A stretch of DNA of 54,255 nt from NCBI GenBank assembly GCA_028691835.1, contig JAQUYN010000006.1, forward strand, positions 1 to 54,255. Reading direction: 5' to 3'. Positions 8,437 to 17,091 of the stretch are shown one piece after another (position 1 is the stretch's first letter; each line of letters starts with the position of its first letter). A program made the position numbers and the translations under genes. The stretch comes from Alphaproteobacteria bacterium. GTDB taxonomy: Bacteria; Pseudomonadota; Alphaproteobacteria; UBA9219. The notes beneath the pieces were generated by a model that saw nothing but the letters and a program-made list of their open reading frames with translations, was not told where the DNA came from and made no database searches.

Positions 8437-9141
8437 TTATTGATTAGGGCTAGGGGGGAGGCTTCTGCCATATGGGTTGTTAGTCCTTGATGGACCTTCA
8501 CCAAGAGCCTTAATCACGAATGCTGCAACGCCGGCTAGTATCTTGACGCCCGCTTGATCCTGTTTGGAAAGGGCGCTGACAGGAACAACGGCATAGCCTT
8601 TTGCAGCTTCGCTTGTCACATAATTGGGGGTAAAGGACTGAAAACCGCTTGAATAAGGTGAACAGCCAACCGCACTGTCAAAGTACGCTGCAGAAATACG
8701 ATTGCCAATCTTGTCGTCCTGTCCCCGACGAAAGGTCATGTGCGCCGCATTGTGAGATGTGCCCTCAATTTCGCTTACAACAAGTCTGGTCGGTCTTTCA
8801 CCACCCGTTTCAAAGGTATATTCCGGGGCACCCTTATCGTGGAATTGTGACCCTTTTTTATCAGGGGTACCCAATTCGTCCCATTCACTTTTAGTCAACG
8901 GCTTAAAGCCGAAAAACTCGCGCGAGTTATTGGCGTGATCCAGAGTGGTGCGTGTTTTATTAATGCGGCAAGAGACGTTACCAGCGGTCGCGCCAACGCG
9001 ATTCCCGTTTAATTTTTTCAAGCATGCAAGCGCATCTTTTGGTGTCAGCAAATCTACGGGATCTGGTGCTGGTGCGGCGGCAACAACGGAGGGGATAGCC
9101 AAGGCAAGAGCCACGGCAAGCGGGGTTTTCGTGATACGCAT
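8437..9141 (-). CDS. Exported hypothetical protein
   Basis: A 234-residue protein with a clear Sec signal peptide: MRITKTPLAVALALAIPSVV followed by AAAPAP, with cleavage likely around residue 22-24. The mature part is soluble and contains three cysteines, a Gly/Ser-rich middle and a C-terminal stretch with a weak hydrophobic segment (VKILAGVAAFVIKAL). I recognise no domain. It stands alone between two repeat-filled spacers. A periplasmic or secreted location is predicted; function is unknown. Confidence 0.7.
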   Translation of the reverse strand: MRITKTPLAVALALAIPSVVAAAPAPDPVDLLTPKDALACLKKLNGNRVGATAGNVSCRINKTRTTLDHANNSREFFGFKPLTKSEWDELGTPDKKGSQFHDKGAPEYTFETGGERPTRLVVSEIEGTSHNAAHMTFRRGQDDKIGNRISAAYFDSAVGCSPYSSGFQSFTPNYVTSEAAKGYAVVPVSALSKQDQAGVKILAGVAAFVIKALGEGPSRTNNPYGRSLPPSPNQ

Positions 9142-9221
9142 GTTTCAAAATCCTTTGGTTTGAAAAACGAAAGTAGACCTCTTGCATAACCTGAAATCGA
9201 AGTGATAACCAAACTCTCCAC

Positions 9222-9505
9222 GTGTCATTCTGGAGAAACTTTCTCTTCGGCTTCAAAGAAGACGAAAGAAAGTTTAATCCGATGAAACGTATACGTTTCA
9301 CGCGTAGGGCCAAAGGCCCGAAGTCCGCAGGATAAAAACACGCCACAAGCGTGTTTTTACAAATCCCATTTGGTTCTCTTTTTCAAGAAAAACAAAAGGA
9401 AACGGGATTCCGGATCATCGCGTTGCGCCTAAGAGCGCATCGCTCGTCCGGAATGACGGCTCTTTTGATTACCTGTGCTTCATCATTTTATTCTGGATCA
9501 GCTAT
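9222..9505. repeat. Composite family D repeat
   Basis: Starts TGTCATTCTGGAGAAACTTT and ends CATTTTATTCTGGATCAGC-TAT. Its left part and the segment GGATTCCGGATCATCGCG (9404-9421) through GTCCGGAATGACGG match the insertion inside miaA (21554-21772). The last 53 bp (9453-9505) recur at 50009-50061 with two differences. A further palindromic piece (9265-9360) is nested inside. The 731-bp stretch 9142-9872 holds this and the inverted repeats at 9685-9804; no gene is seen. Confidence 0.75.
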
Positions 9506-9684
9506 ATGTCTGCGCGCAGTTTACTTAAAAGCACAGTTGCGAACAAGGTCATGTTTAGTTTCATGGCCTCCTTTTGGAGGGCTGGTTTTGGTTAATAAGG
9601 GGGCGTCGGACCCTCTGTTTTTACCCTCCTTTTGGTGTGAAAAATATGCGTGATATATCAGTATGTTGGTAAAATTAGGGCGTT

Positions 9685-9804
9685 TCTCGTCGAGCTGTGC
9701 GTGCAATGGGTCGGATTTCGACATTCAGCTCGACGAGAGAGCGAATCTCGTCAAATTCCGTCTATATGTTGTGGTTGATTAGGGTATAAAATCACAACAT
9801 ATAG
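9685..9804. repeat. Two perfect inverted repeats in tandem
   Basis: First pair: TCTCGTCGAGCTG (9685-9697) and CAGCTCGACGAGA (9726-9738), 13 bp with no mismatch. Second pair: CTATATGTTGTG (9762-9773) and CACAACATATAG (9793-9804), 12 bp perfect. They lie downstream of the small minus-strand gene ending at 9873. Neither is followed by a T-run, so they may be operator-like or RNA structures rather than simple terminators. Confidence 0.75.
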
Positions 9805-9872
9805 GGGGTCAAAAACTAGCTTCGCTAAAATCCAAAATTGACCGAAGTTTGGATGCCGTGGGCTGTCGAGGC

Positions 9873-10172
9873 TTATGAAAAGTCCAAAACGTTGTGATAG
9901 ATGTGGCGAATGTTTTGGATGCCCTTAACGGCATTTCTTACTGTCGGGACCAGTGCGCAGAGTGTCGGTATAGCCCACAGAACTTTAGCGGTCAGGCTTC
10001 CTGATGTGAAAGCCTGACTTCCTGCCGCATAGGTCCACGCGCCATAAACCAAAGTTTTTGTAAGCTGGGCGGTGGCGCTCCCAATGCAATCTGCCGGATT
10101 CTGGGGGGCTGGTTCTTTAAACGTGTCGGTAAAGGCTTTGACAAAGGGCGTGATGGAAAAAGTTTTGTTCAT
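9873..10172 (-). CDS. Small hypothetical protein
   Basis: A 99-residue protein beginning MNKTFSITPFVKAFTDTFKE. The first half is polar. The second half has two moderately hydrophobic segments (LTKTLVYGAWTYAAGSQA and TAKVLWAIPTLCALVPTV), so membrane association is possible. The start is supported by GGAAAGGGAACACT directly before the ATG on the minus strand. purD ends 14 bp upstream of it on the same strand, so it may be the last gene of a purD transcript. No family recognised. Confidence 0.65.
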   Translation of the reverse strand: MNKTFSITPFVKAFTDTFKEPAPQNPADCIGSATAQLTKTLVYGAWTYAAGSQAFTSGSLTAKVLWAIPTLCALVPTVRNAVKGIQNIRHIYHNVLDFS

Positions 10173-10186
10173 AGTGTTCCCTTTCC

Positions 10187-11467
10187 TTATTGCTTCGCAC
10201 GAGCCACAGCACGCCAGCCAATATCGCGGCGGCAGAAGCCTTCGGGCCAGTTTACCTTATCGACAGTTTGATAAGCCTTGGCCTGTGCTTCAACAATAGT
10301 AGAGGCCCACCCAGTAACGCCAAGTACGCGCCCGCCGTTCGCTGTGATCTCGCCCTTGTCATTGCGGGCGGTGCCTGCGTGGAAGACGATGCCGTCCTGA
10401 ACTTTGTTGGCTTCGTCCAGACCGATGACGCTGCCCTTTTCATACGCGCCGGGATAGCCGTTCGCGGCCATCACAACGCAGAGCGCGGCGTAGTCGTGCC
10501 AGTGCAATTCGATGCCACTTAAAAGGCCGCGTGCCGTTGCGTACAGGGCTGACAAAAGATCAGACTTCAAGCGCGGCAACATGGCTTGCGTTTCAGGATC
10601 GCCAAAGCGGCAATTATATTCGATCAGGCGTGGACCTGTCGCCGTAATCATAAGGCCAGCGAAGAAGATTCCGGTGAAGGGGCAGCCTTCGGCTTTCATG
10701 CCCTTGACGGTTGGCAGGATGATGTCTTTCATCACGCGGTCACGCATTGCATCATCGATAACGGCTGCGGGGGAATAGGCCCCCATGCCGCCTGTGTTGG
10801 GGCCTTTGTCGCCATCATAGACAGCCTTATGATCTTGCGCCGACGCGAAGTACAATGCATCACGCCCGTCGCAGAGCGCAAAGAAACTGGCTTCTTCGCC
10901 GGTCATGAATTCTTCAATAACAATTTCCGCACCAGCTTCGCCAAACGCGCCGCCGATCATGGCGTCATCGATGGCGGCATTCGCTTCTTCGATAGTTTGG
11001 GCAATTGTGACACCTTTACCTGCGGCGAGGCCGTCAGCCTTGACGACGATGGGGGTTCCTTGCGCCTTCACATAGTCTTTTGCTTTTTGTGGATCGGTAA
11101 AACGTTCATAGGCGGCAGTAGGAATGTTATATTTTTTGCAAAGGTCTTTCATAAAGCCCTTGGAGGATTCAAGCTGTGCGGCGGCCTTGCTTGGCCCAAA
11201 GCAACAAATGTCGGCGGCGCGAAGGGCATCGGCCAAACCGTTGGCCAGAGGAATTTCCGGCCCGATCATCACAAAGTCGATTTCGTGTTCGCGACACGCG
11301 GCAACAATTTTCTCGTTTTCGAGTACCTGAATGGGCAGGCACGTGGCAACGCTTTCGATGCCCGGATTACCGGGGGCGCAGAAAAGCTTTTCGCAAAGAG
11401 GGGACTGGGCAAAAGACCAGCATAAAGCGTGTTCACGTCCACCTGATCCGATAACAAGTACTTTCAT
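10187..11467 (-). CDS. purD: Phosphoribosylamine-glycine ligase (GAR synthetase)
   Basis: It catalyses the ATP-dependent joining of glycine to 5-phosphoribosylamine, the second step of de novo purine synthesis. The 426-residue protein has the usual layout. The N-domain begins MKVLVIGSGGREHALCW. The ATP-grasp region carries PIVVKADGLAAGKGVTIA, EEFMTGEEASFFALCDG and GPNTGGMGAYSP. NCRFGDPETQAMLPRL sits near residue 290. It diverges from xseA across 47 bp, a common alphaproteobacterial arrangement. Confidence 0.97.
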   Translation of the reverse strand: MKVLVIGSGGREHALCWSFAQSPLCEKLFCAPGNPGIESVATCLPIQVLENEKIVAACREHEIDFVMIGPEIPLANGLADALRAADICCFGPSKAAAQLESSKGFMKDLCKKYNIPTAAYERFTDPQKAKDYVKAQGTPIVVKADGLAAGKGVTIAQTIEEANAAIDDAMIGGAFGEAGAEIVIEEFMTGEEASFFALCDGRDALYFASAQDHKAVYDGDKGPNTGGMGAYSPAAVIDDAMRDRVMKDIILPTVKGMKAEGCPFTGIFFAGLMITATGPRLIEYNCRFGDPETQAMLPRLKSDLLSALYATARGLLSGIELHWHDYAALCVVMAANGYPGAYEKGSVIGLDEANKVQDGIVFHAGTARNDKGEITANGGRVLGVTGWASTIVEAQAKAYQTVDKVNWPEGFCRRDIGWRAVARAKQ

Positions 11468-11514
11468 GTGCTTTCCCCCTCGCTTTTCGATGCGCTGCGC
11501 GATATAGATTTGGT

Positions 11515-12933
11515 ATGCCTAAAATAACGTCCAAAGCCCCCGATGAGGGCCTTTTCGCCCCTAAGCTTATAGACTCCCCTCGCGTGGGAGGCAATGCGCC
11601 AGAGTTCACGGTCAGCGATTTATCGCGCCAGTTGAAACGCATGGTGGAGGACAGCTTTGGCCATGTCCGCGTGCGCGGCGAAATCGGTGAGTGCAAGCTG
11701 CACAGCAGTGGCCATCTGTACCTTTCGCTCAAAGACGAGGGGGCCGTTTTGGCGGCTGTCTGTTGGAAAGGGCAAGTCTCGCGCCTTGGGCTCAAACCTG
11801 CGACAGGTATGGATGTCGTCTGTACCGGAAAATTAACCACATTCGCGGGCCAGTCGAAATATCAGCTCGTCGTCGAAAGCATGGCTCTCGCGGGCGTGGG
11901 GGCTTTGCTTAAGATGCTGGAAGAACGCCGCGTGAAGCTTGCCGCCGAAGGCTTGTTTGATGCGGATCGCAAAAGAGCCTTGCCGTTCTTGCCGCGTGTC
12001 ATCGGCGTTGTGACGTCTCCGACGGGCGCTGTGATTCGCGATATTCTGCATCGGCTTGAAGACCGCTTTCCTCGTCACGTGCTTGTCTGGCCTGTGCCTG
12101 TGCAAGGGGAGGGCGCGGCTGCGAAGATTGCCGCTGCTGTGCGTGGGTTCAATGCGCTTGAGGTTGATGGCGCTGTGCCGCGCCCCGATTTGCTGATCGT
12201 GGCGCGTGGCGGTGGGTCGCTTGAAGATTTGATGCCATTCAATGAAGAAGAGGTTGTGCGTGCCGTGGCCGAAAGCAAGATCCCCGTGATCTCTGCGGTG
12301 GGCCATGAAACGGATACGACGCTTGTGGATTATGCGGCAGATTTGCGTGCGCCAACACCGACAGCGGCGGCGGAAAAAGCCGTGCCAGTGCGTGATGAGC
12401 TTTTGACAATGGTGGGTGAGGCTGGATTGCGGCTTGAAGGCGCCATGCGTCGCGCCGTACGGGATCGCAAAGAACGTGTTTCCATGATGGGACGTGCTTT
12501 GGGTGATCCGATGCGGGCGATCATGCCGTTGATGCAGCGTTTCGATGCTGCGGCGGAGCGCTTGATTGTTGCGCGTACAACTACTTTTCAACGCTTGAAA
12601 AGCCGCGTGGCCGAAGCTGGTGGTCGCCTGCGTCATCCGCGTGATATTGTGCATCTGGCCGCGCAGCGGATCGAGTCCCTCACACAAAAGATGCAAGGGG
12701 CTGGTCGCACGCAGCTTTTGCAATCTGAAAAGAAGTTGGAGCGTTTGAGCGTAATGTTAGAGGCGCTTTCGCCGCGTGCCGTGCTGGGGCGTGGCTATGG
12801 CCTCGTTTATGAGGCAAGCAGTAATCGCGTGATTACCAGTGCTTCCGATCTGAAACCCGCCTCGAAAATCCGTATCGAACTTCACGATGGATCGCGGGAC
12901 GCGGTGGTCGAAGAGGATCGGGGCAAAGCATAA
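11515..12933 (+). CDS. xseA: Exodeoxyribonuclease VII large subunit
   Basis: Large subunit of the XseA-XseB nuclease that degrades single-stranded DNA. The 472 residues start with an OB-fold nucleic-acid binding domain (FTVSDLSRQLKRMVEDSFG, then VRVRGEIGE). The catalytic-domain motifs IGVVTSPTGAVIRDI near residue 161 and ARGGGSLEDLMPFNEEEVVR near residue 237 follow. PVISAVGHETDTTLVDYAAD and a long helical region come after these. The ATG has no strong ribosome site. xseB is not adjacent. The 3' end overlaps a minus-strand hypothetical frame by 52 bp. Confidence 0.96.
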   Translation: MPKITSKAPDEGLFAPKLIDSPRVGGNAPEFTVSDLSRQLKRMVEDSFGHVRVRGEIGECKLHSSGHLYLSLKDEGAVLAAVCWKGQVSRLGLKPATGMDVVCTGKLTTFAGQSKYQLVVESMALAGVGALLKMLEERRVKLAAEGLFDADRKRALPFLPRVIGVVTSPTGAVIRDILHRLEDRFPRHVLVWPVPVQGEGAAAKIAAAVRGFNALEVDGAVPRPDLLIVARGGGSLEDLMPFNEEEVVRAVAESKIPVISAVGHETDTTLVDYAADLRAPTPTAAAEKAVPVRDELLTMVGEAGLRLEGAMRRAVRDRKERVSMMGRALGDPMRAIMPLMQRFDAAAERLIVARTTTFQRLKSRVAEAGGRLRHPRDIVHLAAQRIESLTQKMQGAGRTQLLQSEKKLERLSVMLEALSPRAVLGRGYGLVYEASSNRVITSASDLKPASKIRIELHDGSRDAVVEEDRGKA

Positions 12934-13247
12934 GTGGGCTGCGTATAACCTATGCGTTCATCGAAAGGTTCAAAGGCGAGGTATTTATAGATTTCGTGCC
13001 GTCCATTTCTTACTGCTTTATTGGCTTTTGACATCAGAACGTCTTCTTTGGCTCGCTTGACCGAAGCAAAAACAGTGCCACGGTAAAATCCCTTATATGA
13101 AAGAATCCACAGGTTAAGGGATTGCACGTAATTTTTCTTTGCATAATTGTTGGCGCGTTTTTCGGCTAGATCGCCACGTTTACGCATAGCTCGCGCTCTA
13201 CTGAAGGATGGAGGTTCCGGCGGGAAAATATTTTCCGATGGTGGCAT
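12882..13247 (-). CDS. Hypothetical basic protein
   Basis: A 121-residue Lys/Arg-rich protein, beginning MPPSENIFPPEPPSFSRARA. The central part (SLNLWILSYKGFYRGTVFAS) looks like a folded domain, followed by VKRAKEDVLMSKANKAVRNG. Its C-terminal 17 residues are encoded antisense to the end of xseA. It lies between xseA and lpxK, in the same direction as lpxK, but the ribosome site is weak. No family recognised; it could be spurious, though the composition outside the overlap is protein-like. Confidence 0.45.
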   Translation of the reverse strand: MPPSENIFPPEPPSFSRARAMRKRGDLAEKRANNYAKKNYVQSLNLWILSYKGFYRGTVFASVKRAKEDVLMSKANKAVRNGRHEIYKYLAFEPFDERIGYTQPTYALPRSSSTTASRDPS

Positions 13248-13298
13248 GTATCAAAATCCTGTCATAAAATGGTTGGGCCAATTTATCACAGAAAAGGC

Positions 13299-14267
13299 TT
13301 AATTGCGACCTTGGGAAAGGAGATTCAATAGTTTCATTTCATCCTCAAACACCAATTCAATTTCCAATACGGCCATATTTGACTGGAAAGCGTTTGGAAT
13401 CCGCACAAAATCTTTGGTGGTTGTAATCAGGCGCACACCAAGCTGTGCCGCTTTTTCGGTCAGAGTGGCAAGGTCGTTGTCGGTATAAGTGTAGTGATCG
13501 GGGAAGTCTTGCGTCTGCACAATGGTTAACCCTGCGACGCGGCACGAATCATAGAATTTGGAAGGTCGCCCGATGCCAGCAAAGGCCAAGACTTTGGGGT
13601 GGTTTAGGAAGGATGCTGACAGTCCGGGACGCAAAGTGGCGGAACATACAGGTTTGGCGAGATGGGACGTGATCCTTTGTTTGTCCTTGCCGATCATGAC
13701 AACCGCGTCGATGCGAGAAAAGGCATCGTTCAGTGTTTCGCGTAAAGGTCCTGCGGGGATCAACTGGCCATTGCCAAAGCCGACGGTGCCATCCACGACG
13801 AGGAATGTTGTGGTAGGCAAGACATGCGGGTTTTGCATGCCGTCATCCATGATGATGACTGAAGATTCTTTTTCGGCTTCGCGAATGGTGGCGGCACGAT
13901 CTGTTCCAATCCAACATGGGGCGGCTTGGGCAAGAAGCAAGGCTTCGTCGCCCACATCTTTCGCCGTGTGTTTGGTAAGATCAACGCGAAGGGGACCCTT
14001 TTCACATCCACCGTAGCCACGCGTGACAAACACGATACGTTCTTGTGGGTTGCGTTTTAAAAGTAATTTTTTGAGCGCGAGGCAGGTTGGTGTTTTCCCT
14101 GCGCCGCCAGCCACGATATTTCCGATGCAGATTACGGGAATGGACGCTTTATAAGGCTTTGCCAAAGCGCGTCGCAAAAGTCCTGCGATGCGGTAAAAGT
14201 GTCCAATGGGCGCAAGGAAAAGCGAGGCGATCCCGCGTTTTCGATACCAGAAGGCAGGCGCTTTCAT
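13299..14267 (-). CDS. lpxK: Tetraacyldisaccharide 4'-kinase
   Basis: It phosphorylates the 4' position of the lipid A disaccharide at the inner face of the cytoplasmic membrane. The 322-residue protein begins with the amphipathic/membrane N-terminus usual for LpxK. The Walker A motif GNIVAGGAGKTPT is at about residues 47-60. VTRGYGG and DVGDEALLLA follow, then the Walker B-like IMDDGMQNPH, all family hallmarks. It overlaps the upstream waaA by 4 bp (ATGA), so the two are translationally coupled. Presence of this pair implies a Kdo-lipid A outer membrane. Confidence 0.96.
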   Translation of the reverse strand: MKAPAFWYRKRGIASLFLAPIGHFYRIAGLLRRALAKPYKASIPVICIGNIVAGGAGKTPTCLALKKLLLKRNPQERIVFVTRGYGGCEKGPLRVDLTKHTAKDVGDEALLLAQAAPCWIGTDRAATIREAEKESSVIIMDDGMQNPHVLPTTTFLVVDGTVGFGNGQLIPAGPLRETLNDAFSRIDAVVMIGKDKQRITSHLAKPVCSATLRPGLSASFLNHPKVLAFAGIGRPSKFYDSCRVAGLTIVQTQDFPDHYTYTDNDLATLTEKAAQLGVRLITTTKDFVRIPNAFQSNMAVLEIELVFEDEMKLLNLLSQGRN

Positions 14268-15532
14268 GCCTTGCCTTTATCGTCAAAATAGGGATCAATA
14301 AGGCCAAGCGTATCGGTGAGAACCTTATGTTTGTCTTGTGCCCATTGCAGGGCTTTGTGCGCCAGCGCTTCGGTTTCGTTCGGTGAGTGGATCAAACGCG
14401 CCAATGTTTGTGCAAGTTCAGTTGCGTCGCTAACTTGGATTGCGGCCCCTTGCCCCAGCATGTCGTCGGACATTATCGCGAAATTGTCCATTTTGGGTCC
14501 GAATACGACGGCACAGTTGAGAAGGGCTGGCTCGACAGGGTTATGTCCGCCCCATGTGAATGACCCGGCCAGACAGCACAGGCGACACAGGCGATAAAAC
14601 AAACCCATTTCACCCATTGTGTCCGCTAGATAGATTTCCGTTTCCTGCGTTAGCGGATCATGAAGCGAGCGCCGCGCAAAGGAGATCTTTTCGCGCTCTA
14701 AAAGTTCGGCAATGGTATCGCCACGAACAGGATGGCGTGGGACAAGGATTGTTAAAAGGTGGGGTGTTGATTTTCGAAGTTGGCGATGGATTTTGATCGC
14801 AATTTCATCTTCGCCGGGATGTGTGGAAGCCATAAGCCAGACGGGGCGATCCGCGATAGATTCTTTCATAGTGGCAAGGCATTCTCTGTCGCAAGGCAAA
14901 GGATTTGCCGCAAATTTTAGGTTTCCTATGGCCCGCACGTTGGTAAGGCCCAATGCAGCATAGCGATTGCGTTCGGCCCCCGTTTGCGTCAGGCCAAGGA
15001 CAAAGACAGCCAACATGCGGCGAACACCGCTGGGGATCAGCCGCCATCGTTGATACGATTTATCTGACATACGCCCGTTTAAAAGGATGGCCGGAATATG
15101 CCGTTCTTCCAAGGAAGCTAGCATATTGGGCCAAAGCTCGGACTCGACCCATAAAACGAGGTTTGGTTTCCAGTGATGGAGAAAACGCGAGACATAAGGC
15201 CACCGATCCACGGGGATGTATTGGTGAACGACGCCATCGGGCAGTCGGTCCTTGACGAGCGTGGCGGATGTCACGGTTCCCGTTGTTAAAAGGATAGACC
15301 ATGTGGGGTGGCCTTTGCGGATTTGTTCAAGCAAAGAGAGGACGGAGAGAACTTCGCCAACGCTGGCAGCATGACACCAAACCATCTTTCCATGAGGGCG
15401 GGGTATGCTCGCAAAGCCAAGGCGTTCGTGAAAGCGTTGCTCATCCTCTTTCCCCCTAGCCTTTCGAACGTGTAAATACAGCGCAATGAATGGCGCGGCA
15501 GCGTTGGTCAAAAGGCGGTATAAAGAAGGCAT
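14264..15532 (-). CDS. waaA: 3-deoxy-D-manno-octulosonic acid (Kdo) transferase
   Basis: It transfers Kdo from CMP-Kdo to lipid IVA, acting just after LpxK. The 422-residue length fits the GT30 family. An N-terminal membrane anchor (YRLLTNAAAPFIALYLHV) is followed by the acceptor-binding GEVLSVLSLLEQIRKGHP near residue 58. LLTTGTVTSA comes next, and the C-terminal domain has FTWGGHNPVEPALLNCAVVF near residue 320. It overlaps lpxK by 4 bp. Whether it adds one or two Kdo residues cannot be read from the sequence. Confidence 0.96.
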   Translation of the reverse strand: MPSLYRLLTNAAAPFIALYLHVRKARGKEDEQRFHERLGFASIPRPHGKMVWCHAASVGEVLSVLSLLEQIRKGHPTWSILLTTGTVTSATLVKDRLPDGVVHQYIPVDRWPYVSRFLHHWKPNLVLWVESELWPNMLASLEERHIPAILLNGRMSDKSYQRWRLIPSGVRRMLAVFVLGLTQTGAERNRYAALGLTNVRAIGNLKFAANPLPCDRECLATMKESIADRPVWLMASTHPGEDEIAIKIHRQLRKSTPHLLTILVPRHPVRGDTIAELLEREKISFARRSLHDPLTQETEIYLADTMGEMGLFYRLCRLCCLAGSFTWGGHNPVEPALLNCAVVFGPKMDNFAIMSDDMLGQGAAIQVSDATELAQTLARLIHSPNETEALAHKALQWAQDKHKVLTDTLGLIDPYFDDKGKA

Positions 15533-15547
15533 TGAGCGGAAGAAAAA

Positions 15548-16243
15548 TTATCCCTTTTGTTTCACTTCGGTTGGTTTTTCGGCGACGCGTTGGCGCATCA
15601 GGTCAAGAAGAGCCGATACATCCCCGCCGTTGCGTTGGATGACGGATGAGTATTCTTGGCGTTGGGTAACACTCATGCTGACGCCTTCGACGACAACGTC
15701 GATAATGCCAAACTTATCGCCTTTTTGGCGGATGCGCCATGTGACGGTTGTTGCTGCTGATCCATCGGGGTGCGTAATATCACTGTTGATGATTGTGTCT
15801 TTGTCGGATTCGGGAACCGATGAGCGCACCTTGAAACCTTCACCTGTGTACAGGGCAAAGCGATCCGAATATGTTTTAACCACCAGTTTTTCAAAAAGAT
15901 CTAAATACTCTTTTTTCTGTTCTGGCGTAGCTGCGGCCCAGCTGCGGCCAATGACAAAACGTGCAATGGTAGGCAAGTCGAAGGCCTCGCGCAACATATC
16001 ACGGAATTGCATATCGCGAACGTCTTCGGTGATCGTTTTGTCAGCTAAGATGGATATAGCCTGATCGCCGAGGGTTTGAATAAATATAGCTTGGCGCGAC
16101 ATCTCGGGCTGGGCCGGTTGTGCTGCTGGCGTTGGGGTTGGGGGCGTGCCTGCTTGAGCGAAGGGTGACCCCATAACGCAAGTCAAACAAGAAAGCAGTG
16201 CAACGGCACGAAATGTAGCAAAAGTGTGAGACTTTATTGACAT
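15548..16243 (-). CDS. mlaC: MlaC/Ttg2D-family periplasmic phospholipid-binding protein
   Basis: Soluble periplasmic component of the Mla system that shuttles phospholipids between outer and inner membranes. The 231-residue protein has a signal peptide (FRAVALLSCLTCVMGSPFAQ, then AG) and a Pro-rich linker. The MlaC fold markers are DMLREAFDLPTIARFVIGR, AATPEQKKEYLDLFEKLVV and VTWRIRQKGDKFGIIDVVVE. ATG 16243 is preceded by GGAG; an upstream in-frame ATG at 16276 has no such site. No mlaFED genes are adjacent, so it is an orphan here. Confidence 0.9.
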   Translation of the reverse strand: MSIKSHTFATFRAVALLSCLTCVMGSPFAQAGTPPTPTPAAQPAQPEMSRQAIFIQTLGDQAISILADKTITEDVRDMQFRDMLREAFDLPTIARFVIGRSWAAATPEQKKEYLDLFEKLVVKTYSDRFALYTGEGFKVRSSVPESDKDTIINSDITHPDGSAATTVTWRIRQKGDKFGIIDVVVEGVSMSVTQRQEYSSVIQRNGGDVSALLDLMRQRVAEKPTEVKQKG

Positions 16244-16437
16244 TATGGACTCCAAAGAACAAAACGTTCGATTCATATGTAGAATCTCCTCGGCGAATAT
16301 AATAGGGCTTTCACTGAATCAAAAGCGAAAATCTAAAAAATATTCGAGGCGTTGCCTTTTTCCCGCCATTGTTGTGGTGTGAAAGAACCATGTGATCTTC
16401 CTTTTCCCAATTTTTCTTCAGTTCGGAGGATATTTTA

Positions 16438-16833
16438 ATGCGGAATATAACGTTTTATGCCGTAGGGTTCCTTGCCGGCTTGTTAATGGCTGGCTCTGTC
16501 GTTGCCCAAGATGCCGTGAGGGGGATCGATGTGGGGGCGTTTACTTCTGTTCAATCTATTACCGACAGCCCCATTGCTCCGGCGACAGATGTGGGGAGTG
16601 CGCGATCTTTGGCAAATCGAGCTGCGGCGGCTAAGGCGGCAAAAACGAAGACGAAAGCCAAAGTAAAAGCGAAGGTTCTTAAGAACGGTAAAGCCAAAGC
16701 CACGTCTTCAAAAAGCAAGCAGACGCAGGCGCGTCAAAAAACGGCTAAAACAGCTAAAGGCACTTCAAAAAAGGTGACAGCTAAGACGGCTTTCGTGAAA
16801 AAAGTGACCAACAAAACGAAAAAGAAGAAGTAA
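16438..16833 (+). CDS. Exported lysine/alanine-rich histone H1-like protein
   Basis: A 131-residue protein with a good ribosome site (CGGAGGATATTTTA before ATG). The signal peptide is MRNITFYAVGFLAGLLMAGS then VVAQ, with cleavage likely after residue 24. A 40-residue neutral part follows. From about residue 65 the chain is very basic and low-complexity, with repeats such as AKTKTKAKVKAKV and TAKTAKGTSKK, ending KKKK. The tail resembles bacterial H1-like proteins, but those are cytoplasmic, whereas this one looks exported. Function unknown; binding to LPS, peptidoglycan or extracellular DNA is speculation. A family B repeat begins 5 bp after the stop. Confidence 0.8.
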   Translation: MRNITFYAVGFLAGLLMAGSVVAQDAVRGIDVGAFTSVQSITDSPIAPATDVGSARSLANRAAAAKAAKTKTKAKVKAKVLKNGKAKATSSKSKQTQARQKTAKTAKGTSKKVTAKTAFVKKVTNKTKKKK

Positions 16834-16837
16834 GACG

Positions 16838-17022
16838 CAACCTGCGTATGAAAGCATCCCTATTGGTCACGAGCGGTTGCGAGGAGGGATCCTCTCGCCG
16901 GACAGGACGGACTTTCCTTTAGGCACAAAGCGCCCGTCCGGCAAGAGGATCGTGAGGCGCAGAGCGAGTGATTGAGAGCGGCCCTTTCAATGAGTCCGTT
17001 CATAGGTTCGTTGGTATAAGAC
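16838..17022 (+). repeat. Family B MITE-like repeat
   Basis: Contains GGTCACGAGCGGTTGCGAGG, the palindromic arms GATCCTCTCGCCGGAC and GTCCGGCAAGAGGATC, and ends GTTGGTATAAG. It starts right after the lysine-rich gene's stop. Confidence 0.9.
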
Positions 17023-17035
17023 CAACCTGCGTATG

Positions 17036-17091
17036 ATACCAACGATCAGATGAAGTGACTCTTTGGGTCACGAGCGGTTGCGAGGAGGGCC
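17036..17091 (+). repeat. Truncated family B repeat abutting the lppB stop
   Basis: Left end only: ATACCAACGATCAGATGAAG through GGTCACGAGCGGTTGCGAGG. It stops exactly one base before the lppB stop codon (17092-17094 on the minus strand). Confidence 0.85.

Noticed and set aside
10586..11425. 279-codon plus-strand frame opposite purD
   Set aside because: Purely antisense to purD with no family features; it exists because of codon bias in purD.
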